Positions 55,048 through 64,000 of a stretch of 64,000 nucleotides of DNA are shown in pieces. The stretch is from Shewanella donghaensis (GTDB lineage: Bacteria; Pseudomonadota; Gammaproteobacteria; Enterobacterales; Shewanellaceae), in NCBI RefSeq assembly GCF_007567505.1, contig NZ_CP041783.1:248001-312000 (forward strand), written 5' to 3'. The first letter of the stretch is position 1; the number at the start of each line of letters is the position of its first letter. The notes below the pieces were generated by a model that was not told the DNA's origin, made no database searches, and saw only the letters and a list, made by a program, of their open reading frames with translations. The translations under genes and the position numbers were made by a program.

Positions 55048-56391
55048 TTAGCCATTACTGAAAGTATCACCAGCGACTTGTTCTTTGGTTATGCTGGATG
55101 CAATGATTTTCATCGCTTGCGTTAGTTTTGTTAGTTGCTCTTTGCCAATGGTATACGGCGGAGTGATATAAATAACGTTGGCAAAAGGTCTTATCCATAC
55201 ACCCAATTCAATAAAGTCCTGCTGTAACTTCGCTGTATTAATCACACTGTCCATTTCGATTACGCCAACAGCGCCTAATACTCTGACATCAACAACATGT
55301 GGATAATCGATGGCCTGTGCAAGCTCCGTTTTCATTTGTTGTTCAATATCGCTGACTTGTTGTTGCCAAACACTCGTTTGTAAAATACTCATACTTGCAC
55401 TGGCTGCAGCGCAGGCGAGCGGGTTACCCATAAATGTCGGTCCGTGCATAAACACGCCCGCTGGGGAGTCACTGACGCCTTTGGCGACTTCATCGCTACA
55501 TAGAGTGGCTGCTAAGCTGATATAACCGCCAGTTAAGGCTTTACCTAAACATAAAATATCGGCTTCAATATTGGCATATTCATAAGCAAATAACTTGCCG
55601 ATACGACCAAAGCCAGTGGCGATTTCATCAAGAATGAGCAGTACATTGTATTGATTACATAAGGCTCTAATGGCAGATAAATACTCGGCTGAATAAAAGT
55701 GCATCCCGCCAGCCGCTTGCATCACAGGTTCAATAATTATGGCGGCAATATCTTGGTGATGCTCAGCTAAAATCGCCTCAAGCGCATCAGTATCACCATG
55801 CTTTAATGCTTCACCGAAAACAGATTGTGGCGCTGGGGCAAATAAGTGTTCAGTCACTGCAGCGCTAAACATGGTATGCATGCCATTATCAGGATCGCAT
55901 ACACTCATCGCAGCAAAGGTATCGCCGTGATAACCCCGTTTAACGGTTAATAAACGCTGCTTTCGCGGCAGCTGCTTACCTTGCCAGTATTGCATGGCCA
56001 TTTTAATGGCGACTTCGACAGCAATAGAGCCAGAATCTGCTAAAAAAACCTTGGTTAAATTAGGGCTAGTCATGTCAACTAATTGCTTACATAGATTGAC
56101 TGCTGGAGCGTGGGTAATACCGCCAAACATAACATGACTCAGGGTTGTAAGCTGTTGCTGCATCGCCTCAATAATCTCAGGGCGGTTATAACCGTGAATA
56201 CAGGCCCACCATGAACTGGTGCCATCAATAACCTTTTGGCCATCGCTTAAGGTCAGTTCACAGCCGTCAGCACTTTGGACTCCAGTTACACTGGCGGCTT
56301 GATTCATCGAGGTATAGGGATGCCAGATATGCTGTTTATCAAACTCGAAGTCGATCGTTTGGGATGATTGCTGAGAAAATGAATTGTTCAT
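55048..56391 (-). CDS. bioA: Adenosylmethionine-8-amino-7-oxononanoate aminotransferase
   Basis: The protein has 447 residues. It turns KAPA into DAPA using SAM as amino donor (biotin pathway), with PLP. Motifs: HIWHPYTSMN at the N-terminus, DGTSSWWACIHGYNRPEI, LADSGSIAVEVAIKMA, KRGYHGDTFAAMSVCDP, LILDEIATGFGRIGK and the PLP Lys in LCLGKALTGGY. GPTFMGNPLACAAA fits the family end. Divergent from bioBFCD with a 111-bp shared control region, the usual biotin layout. I could not identify a clear BirA operator by eye. Confidence 0.96.
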   Translation of the reverse strand: MNNSFSQQSSQTIDFEFDKQHIWHPYTSMNQAASVTGVQSADGCELTLSDGQKVIDGTSSWWACIHGYNRPEIIEAMQQQLTTLSHVMFGGITHAPAVNLCKQLVDMTSPNLTKVFLADSGSIAVEVAIKMAMQYWQGKQLPRKQRLLTVKRGYHGDTFAAMSVCDPDNGMHTMFSAAVTEHLFAPAPQSVFGEALKHGDTDALEAILAEHHQDIAAIIIEPVMQAAGGMHFYSAEYLSAIRALCNQYNVLLILDEIATGFGRIGKLFAYEYANIEADILCLGKALTGGYISLAATLCSDEVAKGVSDSPAGVFMHGPTFMGNPLACAAASASMSILQTSVWQQQVSDIEQQMKTELAQAIDYPHVVDVRVLGAVGVIEMDSVINTAKLQQDFIELGVWIRPFANVIYITPPYTIGKEQLTKLTQAMKIIASSITKEQVAGDTFSNG

Positions 56392-56415
56392 AATTTAACC
56401 GTTAGTCAAGGTGCA

Positions 56416-56484
56416 ATGCGCGATAGCATTGACAGTTTACGTGCTGAAGGTATCCTAACCCAATATAAAGTGAATATAAAATGA
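56416..56484 (+). CDS. Possible 22-codon leader frame before bioB
   Basis: From an ATG at 56416 the frame reads MRDSIDSLRAEGILTQYKVNIK and stops 18 bases before bioB. It is open for several codons further upstream too. Residue use looks protein-like, but no ribosome site or conservation can be shown here. It lies on the divergent bioA/bioB control region. Confidence 0.2.
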   Translation: MRDSIDSLRAEGILTQYKVNIK

Positions 56485-56502
56485 ATAAAAAAGGATTAAT
56501 CA

Positions 56503-57555
56503 ATGTCGTTGTCAGCCATCCGTCAAGACTGGACCAAAGCAGAAATAGAAGCGTTATTTGCTTTACCGATGAACGATTTGCTGTTTAAAGCCCACAGTAT
56601 TCATCGTGAGACGTTTGATCCCAACGAAGTACAGATTAGTCGTTTACTGTCGATTAAAACCGGTGCCTGCCCTGAAGATTGTAAGTATTGTCCGCAAAGT
56701 GCGCGTTACGATACCGGTCTTGAAAAAGAGCGTTTATTGGAAATTGATAAAGTATTAGTGGAAGCGAAAAGCGCTAAAGCTGCTGGCGCATCTCGTTTTT
56801 GTATGGGCGCTGCGTGGCGTAATCCCCGTGAGCGCGATATGCCGTATTTAACCCAAATGGTTAAAGACGTTAGAGCGTTAGGCATGGAAACTTGCATGAC
56901 ACTGGGTATGCTATCGAAAGAGCAATCAGATGAGCTAGCAAGCGCAGGTCTTGATTACTACAACCATAACCTTGATACCTCACCTGAATATTATGGCGAT
57001 GTGATCACCACGCGTACTTATCAAAACCGTATTGATACCTTAACCAACGTGCGTCAGTCAGGCATGAAAGTGTGTTCTGGCGGGATTGTCGGTATGGGCG
57101 AAAAAGCGACTGACAGAGCAGGTTTATTGCAACAACTCGCTAATTTAGAACAACATCCTGATTCAGTACCAATCAATATGTTGGTTAAAGTTGCTGGCAC
57201 GCCATTTGAAAAGATAGATGACTTAGATCCCTTTGAATTTGTGCGCACCATTGCCGTTGCACGTATCATTATGCCGAAATCTCGAGTGCGATTATCAGCA
57301 GGGCGTGAAAGTATGACTGATGAATTACAATCAATGTGTTTCTTTGCTGGCGCTAACTCTATCTTCTACGGTTGTAAGTTATTGACGACACCAAACCCAG
57401 AAGAGAACGATGACATGAGCCTATTTAGACGTTTAGGTCTGCATCCTGAACAAGGGCCATCAGCTGACATTGAATCTGACAGTGCGTTAATGGCTAAAGC
57501 CAATGCAAAAAAAGATAAAGCAACGCAACAATTTTTTGATGCTGCAGCGTTATAA
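56503..57555 (+). CDS. bioB: Biotin synthase
   Basis: The protein has 350 residues. A radical-SAM enzyme that inserts sulphur into dethiobiotin. The SAM cluster triad is in [14 protein letters not shown] (C-x3-C-x2-C); further motifs [34 protein letters not shown] and [11 protein letters not shown] supply the second [2Fe-2S] cluster ligands (Cys residues and Arg). AAGGA lies seven bases before the ATG. First gene of bioBFCD; the gap to bioF is 34 bp. Confidence 0.97.
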   Translation: MSLSAIRQDWTKAEIEALFALPMNDLLFKAHSIHRETFDPNEVQISRLLSIKTGACPEDCKYCPQSARYDTGLEKERLLEIDKVLVEAKSAKAAGASRFCMGAAWRNPRERDMPYLTQMVKDVRALGMETCMTLGMLSKEQSDELASAGLDYYNHNLDTSPEYYGDVITTRTYQNRIDTLTNVRQSGMKVCSGGIVGMGEKATDRAGLLQQLANLEQHPDSVPINMLVKVAGTPFEKIDDLDPFEFVRTIAVARIIMPKSRVRLSAGRESMTDELQSMCFFAGANSIFYGCKLLTTPNPEENDDMSLFRRLGLHPEQGPSADIESDSALMAKANAKKDKATQQFFDAAAL

Positions 57556-57589
57556 CACGATACACATTTGTCAGTAGAAGGCAGTATTC

Positions 57590-58789
57590 ATGGCAAATCA
57601 CCCAATATCAGATCGAATAAGTCATCGTTTGCAGCAACTGCAAACCGATGGCTTGCTAAGGCAAAGAAAGTTAGCTGAGTTAGATAAGGCATCGGCTAAC
57701 AACTTAGCTCCAACAATTCCCAATATTATTGATTTCAGTCACAACGATTACCTTGGTCTGGCCAATGATCCCGAAATGATTGCCGCTATTCATGCTGGCG
57801 CGATAAAATATGGTGTGGGCAGTAAAGCCTCGCCATTAGTGTCAGGCTATAGCGACGCCCATCTAAAGCTTGAACAACGCCTATGTGATATTACTGGCCA
57901 TGAAGCAGGGCTATTATTTTGCTCAGGATTCAGTGCCAACCAAGCGTTAATCAAAACCTTATTTGAAGCAGGCGATGTAATTATTGCCGATAAGCTTATT
58001 CATGCATCAGTGATAGACGGCGTAAAAGACAGCGGCGCTTCACTTAAACGTTATAAACATAACGATTTAGCCCATGCTGAGCAGTTACTTAATCGATTCC
58101 CAAATAGTGCCTTATTTACCGAAAGTGTTTTTAGTATGGATGGCGATATTGCGCCGTTAAAAGCATTATCAAACCTGTGTAAGCAGCATAATAGCTGGTT
58201 AGTGGTTGATGATGCCCATGGTTTTGGTATCGACTATTTTGATCTTGATGACGAAAATGATGAAAACGCGAATAGCAATAGCCTTAACGTTAGTGGTTCA
58301 GTCGTTACACCACAATGCGATATTCAAGTCATTACCTTTGGTAAAGCGCTCGGCTGCCAAGGTGCCTGCGTGTTAGCGTCACAGCAAGTGATTGATTATA
58401 TGGTGGCGCAATCACGTCATTACATTTATTCAACCGCACTTTCGCCTGCCAGTGCGCACTTAGCGCTAACAGCGGTTAATTTAACTCAGTCGCAAACTCA
58501 TAAAGCATCAACATTACTTGCCAATATCGCACTCTTTAAATCACTTTGTGACGCTAAAAATATAGCCATAACCGAGTCTACAACCGCTATTCAGCCGGTA
58601 ATAATTGGTGACAGTGAACGCACAGTCACGATAGCTAAGGCATTAAGGGAACAAGGGTTATTGGTCGGCGCGATTAGGCCGCCAACAGTGCCTAAAGGAC
58701 AAGCAAGGCTGAGAGTGACTATCAATGCCACCCATAATGCTAAGCAAATAATTCAATTAGTTGACGCCTTAGTAGTACAGTTAACATGA
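57590..58789 (+). CDS. bioF: 8-amino-7-oxononanoate synthase
   Basis: The protein has 399 residues. A PLP alpha-oxoamine synthase that joins pimeloyl-ACP/CoA with alanine to give KAPA. Motifs: FSHNDYLGLANDPE, GVGSKASPLVSGYSDAH, FCSGFSANQAL, VFSMDGDIAPL, VVDDAHGFG and the PLP Lys in VITFGKALGCQGA. An acidic insert (DLDDENDENANSN) follows VVDDAHGFG and is longer than in E. coli. The stop overlaps the bioC start by 4 bp, so translation is coupled. Confidence 0.96.
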   Translation: MANHPISDRISHRLQQLQTDGLLRQRKLAELDKASANNLAPTIPNIIDFSHNDYLGLANDPEMIAAIHAGAIKYGVGSKASPLVSGYSDAHLKLEQRLCDITGHEAGLLFCSGFSANQALIKTLFEAGDVIIADKLIHASVIDGVKDSGASLKRYKHNDLAHAEQLLNRFPNSALFTESVFSMDGDIAPLKALSNLCKQHNSWLVVDDAHGFGIDYFDLDDENDENANSNSLNVSGSVVTPQCDIQVITFGKALGCQGACVLASQQVIDYMVAQSRHYIYSTALSPASAHLALTAVNLTQSQTHKASTLLANIALFKSLCDAKNIAITESTTAIQPVIIGDSERTVTIAKALREQGLLVGAIRPPTVPKGQARLRVTINATHNAKQIIQLVDALVVQLT

Positions 58790-59583
58790 GTATTTTAATG
58801 AATTTAGAAAACCCTGTAGCGGTTAAATTTTCCCAAGCTGCAGCAACCTATAAGCAGCATGATGTATTGCAGCGGATTACAGCTGGTAGATTAATGCAGC
58901 TTGCTAGTGCAGGGGATACAGCAGACGTTGCGTTAAAAGGGCATTTACTGGATTTAGGCTGTGGACCCGGTACTGACTTTAATATTAATAAAGGTCGTGT
59001 TACGAAAGTAACAGCTGTGGACCTCTCTGCAGAAATGCTAAAAGCCGTGCAGCAATCGTTTCCTCAATATCACACTATTTGTGCCGATGCAGCCAGCCTT
59101 CCTATAGCGGCTAGCAGCATGGACTGCATCTACTCCAACCTAGTATTGCAGTGGTGTGGTGATTTAAATCAGGTGTTCAGCGAGCTTAATCGAGTATTAA
59201 CACCTCGGAGTGAAGCACTGATTAGTGTGGTAAGTGATGGCAGTCTTTCAGAGCTTGAAACTTTAGGGCTAGGCCATAATGCCTTTCGGCATCTAGATGA
59301 CATTATTGCCGCGATTGATACCACTCAATGGCAAATTCTATTTGCTGAGACCACAACCGAACAAGTGCATTTTACCGATTTAAAGGCATTACTTTATTCC
59401 ATTAAAGGTGTTGGCGCTTCAGTGAGTGAATACCAAGATAAAACCTTAGCAGCCAAAAATAACAGTCGATTACGTGGCCGAAAAGATTGGCTCGCGTTAG
59501 TGGATAAAGCGGAAAAGTTACGTGAAGCAAACGGTTTACCTTTAAGCTATAACATCAGCTATTTAAGACTCGCCAAACGCTAA
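58786..59583 (+). CDS. bioC: Malonyl-ACP O-methyltransferase
   Basis: The protein has 265 residues. It methylates malonyl-ACP so that fatty acid synthesis can build pimelate. Family signs: FSQAAATYKQHDVLQ at the start, SAM site LLDLGCGPGTDF, VDLSAEMLKAVQQ, and YSNLVLQWCGDLNQVF. ATGA overlap with bioF. The demethylating partner (BioH or an equivalent) is not in this operon and must lie elsewhere. Confidence 0.93.
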   Translation: MSILMNLENPVAVKFSQAAATYKQHDVLQRITAGRLMQLASAGDTADVALKGHLLDLGCGPGTDFNINKGRVTKVTAVDLSAEMLKAVQQSFPQYHTICADAASLPIAASSMDCIYSNLVLQWCGDLNQVFSELNRVLTPRSEALISVVSDGSLSELETLGLGHNAFRHLDDIIAAIDTTQWQILFAETTTEQVHFTDLKALLYSIKGVGASVSEYQDKTLAAKNNSRLRGRKDWLALVDKAEKLREANGLPLSYNISYLRLAKR

Positions 59584-59619
59584 ACTTAGCCAATTTGATA
59601 AAAAATAGGGCATATCTCG

Positions 59620-60321
59620 ATGATTTACTTTGTGACAGGAACGGACACCGATAGCGGTAAAACCCTTATATCATCGGCATTGCTTAATCTTGCTAGCAGA
59701 CAAGCTTTAGTTGTTAATGAAAAACCTAAAACCCTCGGTGTAAAACCCATCGCTTCAGGCTGCATAGAAACAGATGCAGGGCTTCGTAATAGCGACGCAC
59801 TGAGTCTAATTGAACAATCTACTATTTCGCTCGATTACAATAAAATAAACCCTATCGCATTCAAACCTGCCATTGCGCCGCATATTGCTGCAAAGCAACA
59901 AGGGGTGAATTTAACCGCCAATGCCGTGGTTGATTTATTGCCAATCGATGTACTCAATAGTGCCGACTTCGCATTAATTGAAGGTGCTGGTGGTTGGCGA
60001 TTACCTTTAAGCAAAGGTCAATACTTATCGCAATCAGTACAGCAACTTTCACAGCAAAATGATGTTGGTATTATTTTGGTAGTGGGCATGAAACTCGGTT
60101 GCCTTAACCATGCTTTATTAACCCAAGAAGCCATTGAAGCTGACGGGCTTAACATTGCAGGTTGGGTCGCCAATCAAGTTGACCCTGAAATGAGTGAAAT
60201 AGATGAGAACTTATCAAGCTTACAAGCATTAATGAAAGCGCCATACTTGGGTTATGTGCCGCATTTAATTGAGCCAACTGCTTTAAATGCCGCTGAGCAT
60301 ATTGATAATTCAGCGCTATAG
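59620..60321 (+). CDS. bioD: Dethiobiotin synthetase
   Basis: The protein has 233 residues. It closes the ureido ring of DAPA with CO2 and ATP. The P-loop GTDTDSGKTLISSALL at the N-terminus, KPIASGC, PHIAAKQQG and IEGAGGWRLPL are typical. The last gene of the biotin operon, 36 bp after bioC. No clear terminator follows; the next gene starts within about 85 bp and could be read through. Confidence 0.95.
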   Translation: MIYFVTGTDTDSGKTLISSALLNLASRQALVVNEKPKTLGVKPIASGCIETDAGLRNSDALSLIEQSTISLDYNKINPIAFKPAIAPHIAAKQQGVNLTANAVVDLLPIDVLNSADFALIEGAGGWRLPLSKGQYLSQSVQQLSQQNDVGIILVVGMKLGCLNHALLTQEAIEADGLNIAGWVANQVDPEMSEIDENLSSLQALMKAPYLGYVPHLIEPTALNAAEHIDNSAL

Positions 60322-60381
60322 GGTTTTAAATTTTAGCTTTAGTGTTTGCCTTTTTAGCTTACAAGTAATAGCTTTTAGCAT

Positions 60382-60900
60382 TTGATATTTTCAAGGAGAG
60401 AAATCATCGAATTCGCCCCAGAGTTTACCCAAGCTGAGAAAATACGCCGAGTGACATTGTATGCTTTACTCGGGGCTTTAATCGTCATAACTCATAACAA
60501 GTGGGTGTTTCCCTATATTTCTTGGTATGCGACTACTGCTCACTGTCATACTCCTTTCGGTTTTTCTGGCATTACAGTGCTTTGGTATTCAGTCTTTGTC
60601 GGTCTACCTATCTTCTGTTTTTTTCTGGTGAGTTTTTCACTGTTGCCGATGGGAATTAAAGGTTTACAAGAGCAACAGTTTCCACCCATGGGCGTTAAGG
60701 TATACAAGCCCACTCCGATACTTCGCGGCTGGAAAGCAAAACTTAAATCATTGTCATGCATTGCGTTACCTATATTCTTTATTGGCCTTGGTGTTTGGGG
60801 CTGTTTTCAAGCTGATAAAATGCCGAAAACACCTCCTGCAGATATGGATTTTAGTATTTGTGATGGTTCGTATCTGCCAAAAACGGTTAATGATGTTTAG
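60382..60900 (+). CDS. Membrane protein of unknown function, unclear start
   Basis: Up to 172 residues with three hydrophobic segments (VTLYALLGALIVITH; TVLWYSVFVGLPIFCFFLVSF; SLSCIALPIFFIGLGVWGCFQ) and a short polar tail. A strong ribosome site, AAGGAG, stands at 60393-60398, inside the frame that begins with TTG at 60382. A start seven bases after it would fall on ATC at 60406, not a usual start codon. Either TTG is used, or an ATG was lost. No family recognised. Confidence 0.6.
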   Translation: MIFSRREIIEFAPEFTQAEKIRRVTLYALLGALIVITHNKWVFPYISWYATTAHCHTPFGFSGITVLWYSVFVGLPIFCFFLVSFSLLPMGIKGLQEQQFPPMGVKVYKPTPILRGWKAKLKSLSCIALPIFFIGLGVWGCFQADKMPKTPPADMDFSICDGSYLPKTVNDV

Positions 60901-60941
60901 CGCGTTATTTAAAATTACAGATAATAACATTGGAGTCTTTG

Positions 60942-61538
60942 TTGCTTAGTCAAAAATATCGAGATGAACTCGAGTCGCTTTTAATCAAAGGGTTTACTCC
61001 TGCTGGTTATAACGTCACTAAAAATATTGAACTAGACCCTATTCCTGAAAGTGCTCAATATGGAGGACTCACTTTCTCTATAAATGACCACAATATAATT
61101 TACCGAAAGGGGAAGGTGACTGCAGATAGACCTGGTGCTTTTCTCGCTATTTGGCAACGTCCATCACCTTGTTATTCAGGAAGTCATAAGCCCATTCCAT
61201 ATAGCACTAATGATCTCGACTTTTTATTTGTACAGGTAGAAGCGCATTCTGTTTCGACCAATAAAGATAATGTCATAGAAATACCACAGTCCGGACTATT
61301 TATCTTTCCAGTATCACTGCTGGTGAAAAAAGGGATCATTTCAACAGACATAAGCAAAGGCAAAACTGGATTTAGAGTGTTTCCCCCTTGGAGTGATGAC
61401 AGAGGTGAGGTTGGTACTCAGGTGTTTTCAGCCTCAGGGAGAAAAACTCAGCGTTGGCAATTACCTTATTTTATTGAGATAGATGAAAATAGCTCGATAG
61501 ATGCAGGTAAATTAACCAGCATCATTACTCAAAAATAA
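60942..61538 (+). CDS. MepB-family protein
   Basis: The protein has 198 residues from the TTG at 60942, with GGAG six bases upstream; TTG codons at 60930 and 60939 are too near that site. It resembles the MepB family: SAQYGGLTFSINDHNIIYRKGKVTADRPGAF, DLDFLFVQVE, LFIFPVSLLVKKGIIS, KGKTGFRVFPPWSDD and KTQRWQLPYFIEI. MepB sits in the mepRAB operon of Staphylococcus and has no proven function; here no MATE pump or MarR gene is near. It may share a transcript with the membrane gene before it (gap 41 bp). Confidence 0.82.
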   Translation: MLSQKYRDELESLLIKGFTPAGYNVTKNIELDPIPESAQYGGLTFSINDHNIIYRKGKVTADRPGAFLAIWQRPSPCYSGSHKPIPYSTNDLDFLFVQVEAHSVSTNKDNVIEIPQSGLFIFPVSLLVKKGIISTDISKGKTGFRVFPPWSDDRGEVGTQVFSASGRKTQRWQLPYFIEIDENSSIDAGKLTSIITQK

Positions 61539-61631
61539 TATTAACGGTATAAATGCAGATATAACTCTCTGCCCAGTTGTTTGAACTATTCTATTCAACA
61601 ATCAGCATAATGTGATGACTTCCTCTTACTG

Positions 61632-61651
61632 ATTAACGATAAATCGTTAAT
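61632..61651. promoter_or_regulatory. Perfect 9-2-9 palindrome upstream of the haem-type receptor
   Basis: ATTAACGAT-AA-ATCGTTAAT is a perfect inverted repeat 94 bases after the MepB gene and about 270 bases before the receptor ATG. TTTT follows on the plus strand, but the tiny loop makes it a poor terminator, so an operator is more likely. The rest of the gap (61539-61921) holds nothing else I can support; no clear Fur box was seen. Confidence 0.45.
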
Positions 61652-61921
61652 TTTAGGTCGCTTCAATTTCTCTTTCTACTCAAATTATCCTTGATACATG
61701 AACTCTACATTGTTGTTAAATAAGCTCGTAAAGGTTAACGCTGTTTAATGATTCTTTAAATTACCGTTAATCCTTTGAAGCTGTTTATAAGAAAAGGCTT
61801 AAGTTTAATTATCAAGGATTAATATTGGGATCGTGATCGCTATGTAAAAAAATCTTCATGGTAGACTCCTGCGCCATTAAAGATGAGATTAATTCCTATT
61901 AAGTTTTATTTAAGGATTGCG

Positions 61922-64000
61922 ATGATGAAACCACTTTCTGTTAAATTAATTAGTGCTGCAATTGCTGCGGCATTATCCCCTCAAGTTATAGCGGATACAG
62001 GTGAAGTTGTATCGCAAGAAGAAATTAAACAATCTATTTCAAATTTTCACGAAGTGATTGTTATTTCGGGCTCTCGTATGGAGCAAACTCTGGATCAAGT
62101 TGCTGGTTCAGTAGTAGTGATAGATGAGGAAGCTATTGCACGTAATTTGACATCAGATTTTTCGACTTTATTCCAAAAAGAAGCTGCTGTTGATGTAAAA
62201 GGCGGTGCAGGTAAGCCAAGTTCAGTGACGATTCGTGGCATTGGTGGCAATCGTGTGATGATGGTCAAAGATGGTGTTCGTGTGAACAACCAATATGCTT
62301 CACCATTAGGCCCTGGTGCTGAAGGCACCGGCCGTGGATTAACTGAAGTTGAAGGCCTAAAGCAAGTTGAAGTACTGAAAGCTGCTGCATCGACTATGTA
62401 TGGTTCTGACGCACTCGGTGGCGTATTAGTGATGACATCAAAGGATGCTGATGATTACTTACGTGGCGACGATTATTACTTTTCAGCGAATGCGGGTTAT
62501 ACCGGCATGAATGATGAGTACAGTGCAGGCTTCACCAGTGCCTTTTCTGCTGGTGATTTTGATAACTTAGTCACTTATCAACGCCGTGAAGGTGAAGAAC
62601 AGCAAAACTATGATGGCACCTTGCCTGAAAGTGATTTAGTGACAGATAGTTTTCTCGTTAAAAGTAAGTATCACTTTAACGATGATACCAATTTACAGTT
62701 AACCGTTGATTACATGAATCAGCAATTAGATCGTTGGGAAAATAGTGTAGACAATAGTCAGTCAATTGATTATGACCGTCAAACTCAGTCATTAAATACC
62801 TCATTGCGCTTACGTTCAACTAAAGAGCGTTCAATTCATGACAATGTCGATTTTGTGTTTTATTACGGAAAAACCGACCAAAGTGAAAAACGCGATTACT
62901 ATGATGGTACGCAAAGCGGTGCACGTGATATTACCGAGCATCGAGATTACCAATTTGATGAGTACCGTGTTGGTTTCGCCAGTACGTTTGCTAAATCTTT
63001 GTCATTAACTGGCCATGACCACAACATTATTTATGGTGTCGATGTTGAACAGTCAGAAATGAGTCGTCCACGTGATTACCAAGTGATGGATGATGCAGGG
63101 AATTGGGTTCCTTCTGATACTGATACTTTCTCATTTGCTGATACTAAGAGCTTACGTGTTGGTGCGTTTGTTCAGGATGATATTACTTTTTATGACGGTA
63201 AATTGAATGCCATTTTAGGTTTACGTTATGACTATTTCAGAAATACTCCTGATCAACAACAAGCTGAAGAAGCAGGTCGTGACCCCGCTGATTTTAATGA
63301 AATGAGTGATGGTTTTTGGTCTCCTAAGCTTGGCCTTGTATATCACATGACGCCAAACGTTAATGTGTATGCACAGTATGCTTATGGTTACAAAATGCCA
63401 ACTCCTGATCAAAAATGGGGTGAGCTAGAAGTAAAAGATGGCAAAATGCCGTTTCCTGTAATGATACAAGCTAACTATGACTTAGAATCTGAGTCAAGTC
63501 ATACCATCGAAGTAGGTGTGCGTGGTCATCACGGCGATACTCAATACGAGTTCACTACGTTTTATACCCAAGCTAATGATTATATTGATTGGGAATTCGT
63601 TGGTTGTGGTGGCATGTTAGGTTGTGCTTTACCAACCTCATTAGAGTACCGTTATATTAACTACGATAAAGTGACCTTGTATGGTGCTGAAGCGTCATTT
63701 CGTCAGTGGTTAAATGATGATATTGAAGTCTGGGGTAACATTGCTTATACCCACGGTGAAGATGAAAATGGCGATTACTTAAATTCAGTTAGTCCTTTAA
63801 AAGGCAATGTCGGGGTTAACTATTACGCTAATATTGCTAATAAAGAAGTCGATTTTGGTTTAACTGCACGTTTTGCAGACAAAATGGATCGCACTACGGA
63901 TTTAGATATTTTCCCGCTTCCTATTCCAGGCATGGATTTCAACGAAGTATTTAACACCGCAGGCTATGCCGTGTTTGATGTGACTGCGAATGTGATGTTA
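61922..64000 (+). CDS. TonB-dependent haem/haemoglobin-type receptor (5' part; runs off window)
   Basis: The frame is open from the ATG at 61922 (AAGGA upstream; a second ATG at 61925 is equally placed) to the window end, 693 codons seen. Signal peptide MMKPLSVKLISAAIAAALS, cleaved near VIADTG. TonB-box-like FHEVIVISGSRMEQ. Plug: SSVTIRGIGGNRVMMVKDGVR, KQVEVLKAAASTMYGSDALGGVL. The barrel holds YGYKMPTPDQKWGEL, like the FRAP/NPNL-type region of haem receptors of the HutA/TonB-hemlactrns group, and a two-Cys loop (GCGGMLGCALP). It probably takes up haem or another iron source; the C-terminal signature is not visible, so the substrate is tentative. Confidence 0.85.
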   Translation, partial: MMKPLSVKLISAAIAAALSPQVIADTGEVVSQEEIKQSISNFHEVIVISGSRMEQTLDQVAGSVVVIDEEAIARNLTSDFSTLFQKEAAVDVKGGAGKPSSVTIRGIGGNRVMMVKDGVRVNNQYASPLGPGAEGTGRGLTEVEGLKQVEVLKAAASTMYGSDALGGVLVMTSKDADDYLRGDDYYFSANAGYTGMNDEYSAGFTSAFSAGDFDNLVTYQRREGEEQQNYDGTLPESDLVTDSFLVKSKYHFNDDTNLQLTVDYMNQQLDRWENSVDNSQSIDYDRQTQSLNTSLRLRSTKERSIHDNVDFVFYYGKTDQSEKRDYYDGTQSGARDITEHRDYQFDEYRVGFASTFAKSLSLTGHDHNIIYGVDVEQSEMSRPRDYQVMDDAGNWVPSDTDTFSFADTKSLRVGAFVQDDITFYDGKLNAILGLRYDYFRNTPDQQQAEEAGRDPADFNEMSDGFWSPKLGLVYHMTPNVNVYAQYAYGYKMPTPDQKWGELEVKDGKMPFPVMIQANYDLESESSHTIEVGVRGHHGDTQYEFTTFYTQANDYIDWEFVGCGGMLGCALPTSLEYRYINYDKVTLYGAEASFRQWLNDDIEVWGNIAYTHGEDENGDYLNSVSPLKGNVGVNYYANIANKEVDFGLTARFADKMDRTTDLDIFPLPIPGMDFNEVFNTAGYAVFDVTANVML

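Overview
The window looks like a chromosomal segment of a marine gammaproteobacterium, most probably a Shewanella or close relative. This is an inference. It rests on an OmcA/MtrC-type decaheme lipoprotein, several large TonB-dependent receptors, algal-polysaccharide enzymes (alginate lyase PL7, GH50 agarase), an OsmC-YcaO fusion, AT-leaning base composition and short heptamer tandem repeats between genes. No rRNA, tRNA, CRISPR array, integrase or intact insertion sequence was recognised.

Layout. 1-12.3 kb: algal polysaccharide region. It holds the 3' end of a PL7 alginate lyase, a 40-bp tandem repeat array, a TonB-dependent receptor, a 1197-residue surface lipoprotein with VCBS and duplicated binding domains, a small conserved protein and a GH50 beta-agarase. 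12.4-14.8 kb: a GNAT remnant, a membrane protein and an Old Yellow Enzyme-type oxidoreductase. 15.5-23.9 kb: a redox island. It contains the decaheme lipoprotein with a candidate CRP site, cytochrome b561, a TlpA-like thioredoxin, DUF4266, DUF3570, an ApbE-like flavin transferase and a two-component system. 24.4-26.4 kb: mesX-mesD, a folate-independent methionine synthase pair. 26.8-28.1 kb: TauE-type exporter and an ICMT-like membrane methyltransferase. 28.2-33.8 kb: DUF917, an NCS1 permease and a TonB receptor in one orientation, with a divergent Lrp-type regulator. 34.4-38.1 kb: a carboxyethylornithine synthase/alanine dehydrogenase-like enzyme and OsmC-YcaO. 38.3-45.9 kb: a tiny membrane protein, an S9 peptidase, an SPFH pair bracketed by a duplicated end of ybiT, ybiT itself, mepA and a Lys-rich small protein. 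46.1-47.9 kb: small genes, heptamer repeats and a dead HD hydrolase. 48.3-54.2 kb: a complete RND efflux operon, then a pentapeptide-repeat protein. 55.0-60.3 kb: bioA divergent from bioBFCD. 60.4-64 kb: a membrane protein, a MepB-family protein and the 5' part of a haem-receptor-like TonB protein.

How the genes may work together. The most interesting unit is 17.9-23.9 kb. The DUF3570 predicted outer-membrane protein carries, just after its signal peptide, a D-x-x-T-G-A-S motif like the FMN attachment motif used by ApbE enzymes, and an ApbE-like gene lies 35 bp downstream. A CGPC thioredoxin and a lipoprotein ending in a Cys-x-Cys tail lie immediately upstream. I propose an exported flavin/thiol redox module under its own sensor kinase, possibly linked to the neighbouring b561 and decaheme cytochromes. 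Two cautions apply: this ApbE has no visible signal peptide, and a Gly replaces the usual metal-binding Asp.

Other standouts are the array of five dyads in front of the first TonB receptor, whose last copy has matching changes in both arms, and the 51-bp direct repeat made from the ybiT 3' end that brackets the SPFH gene pair.
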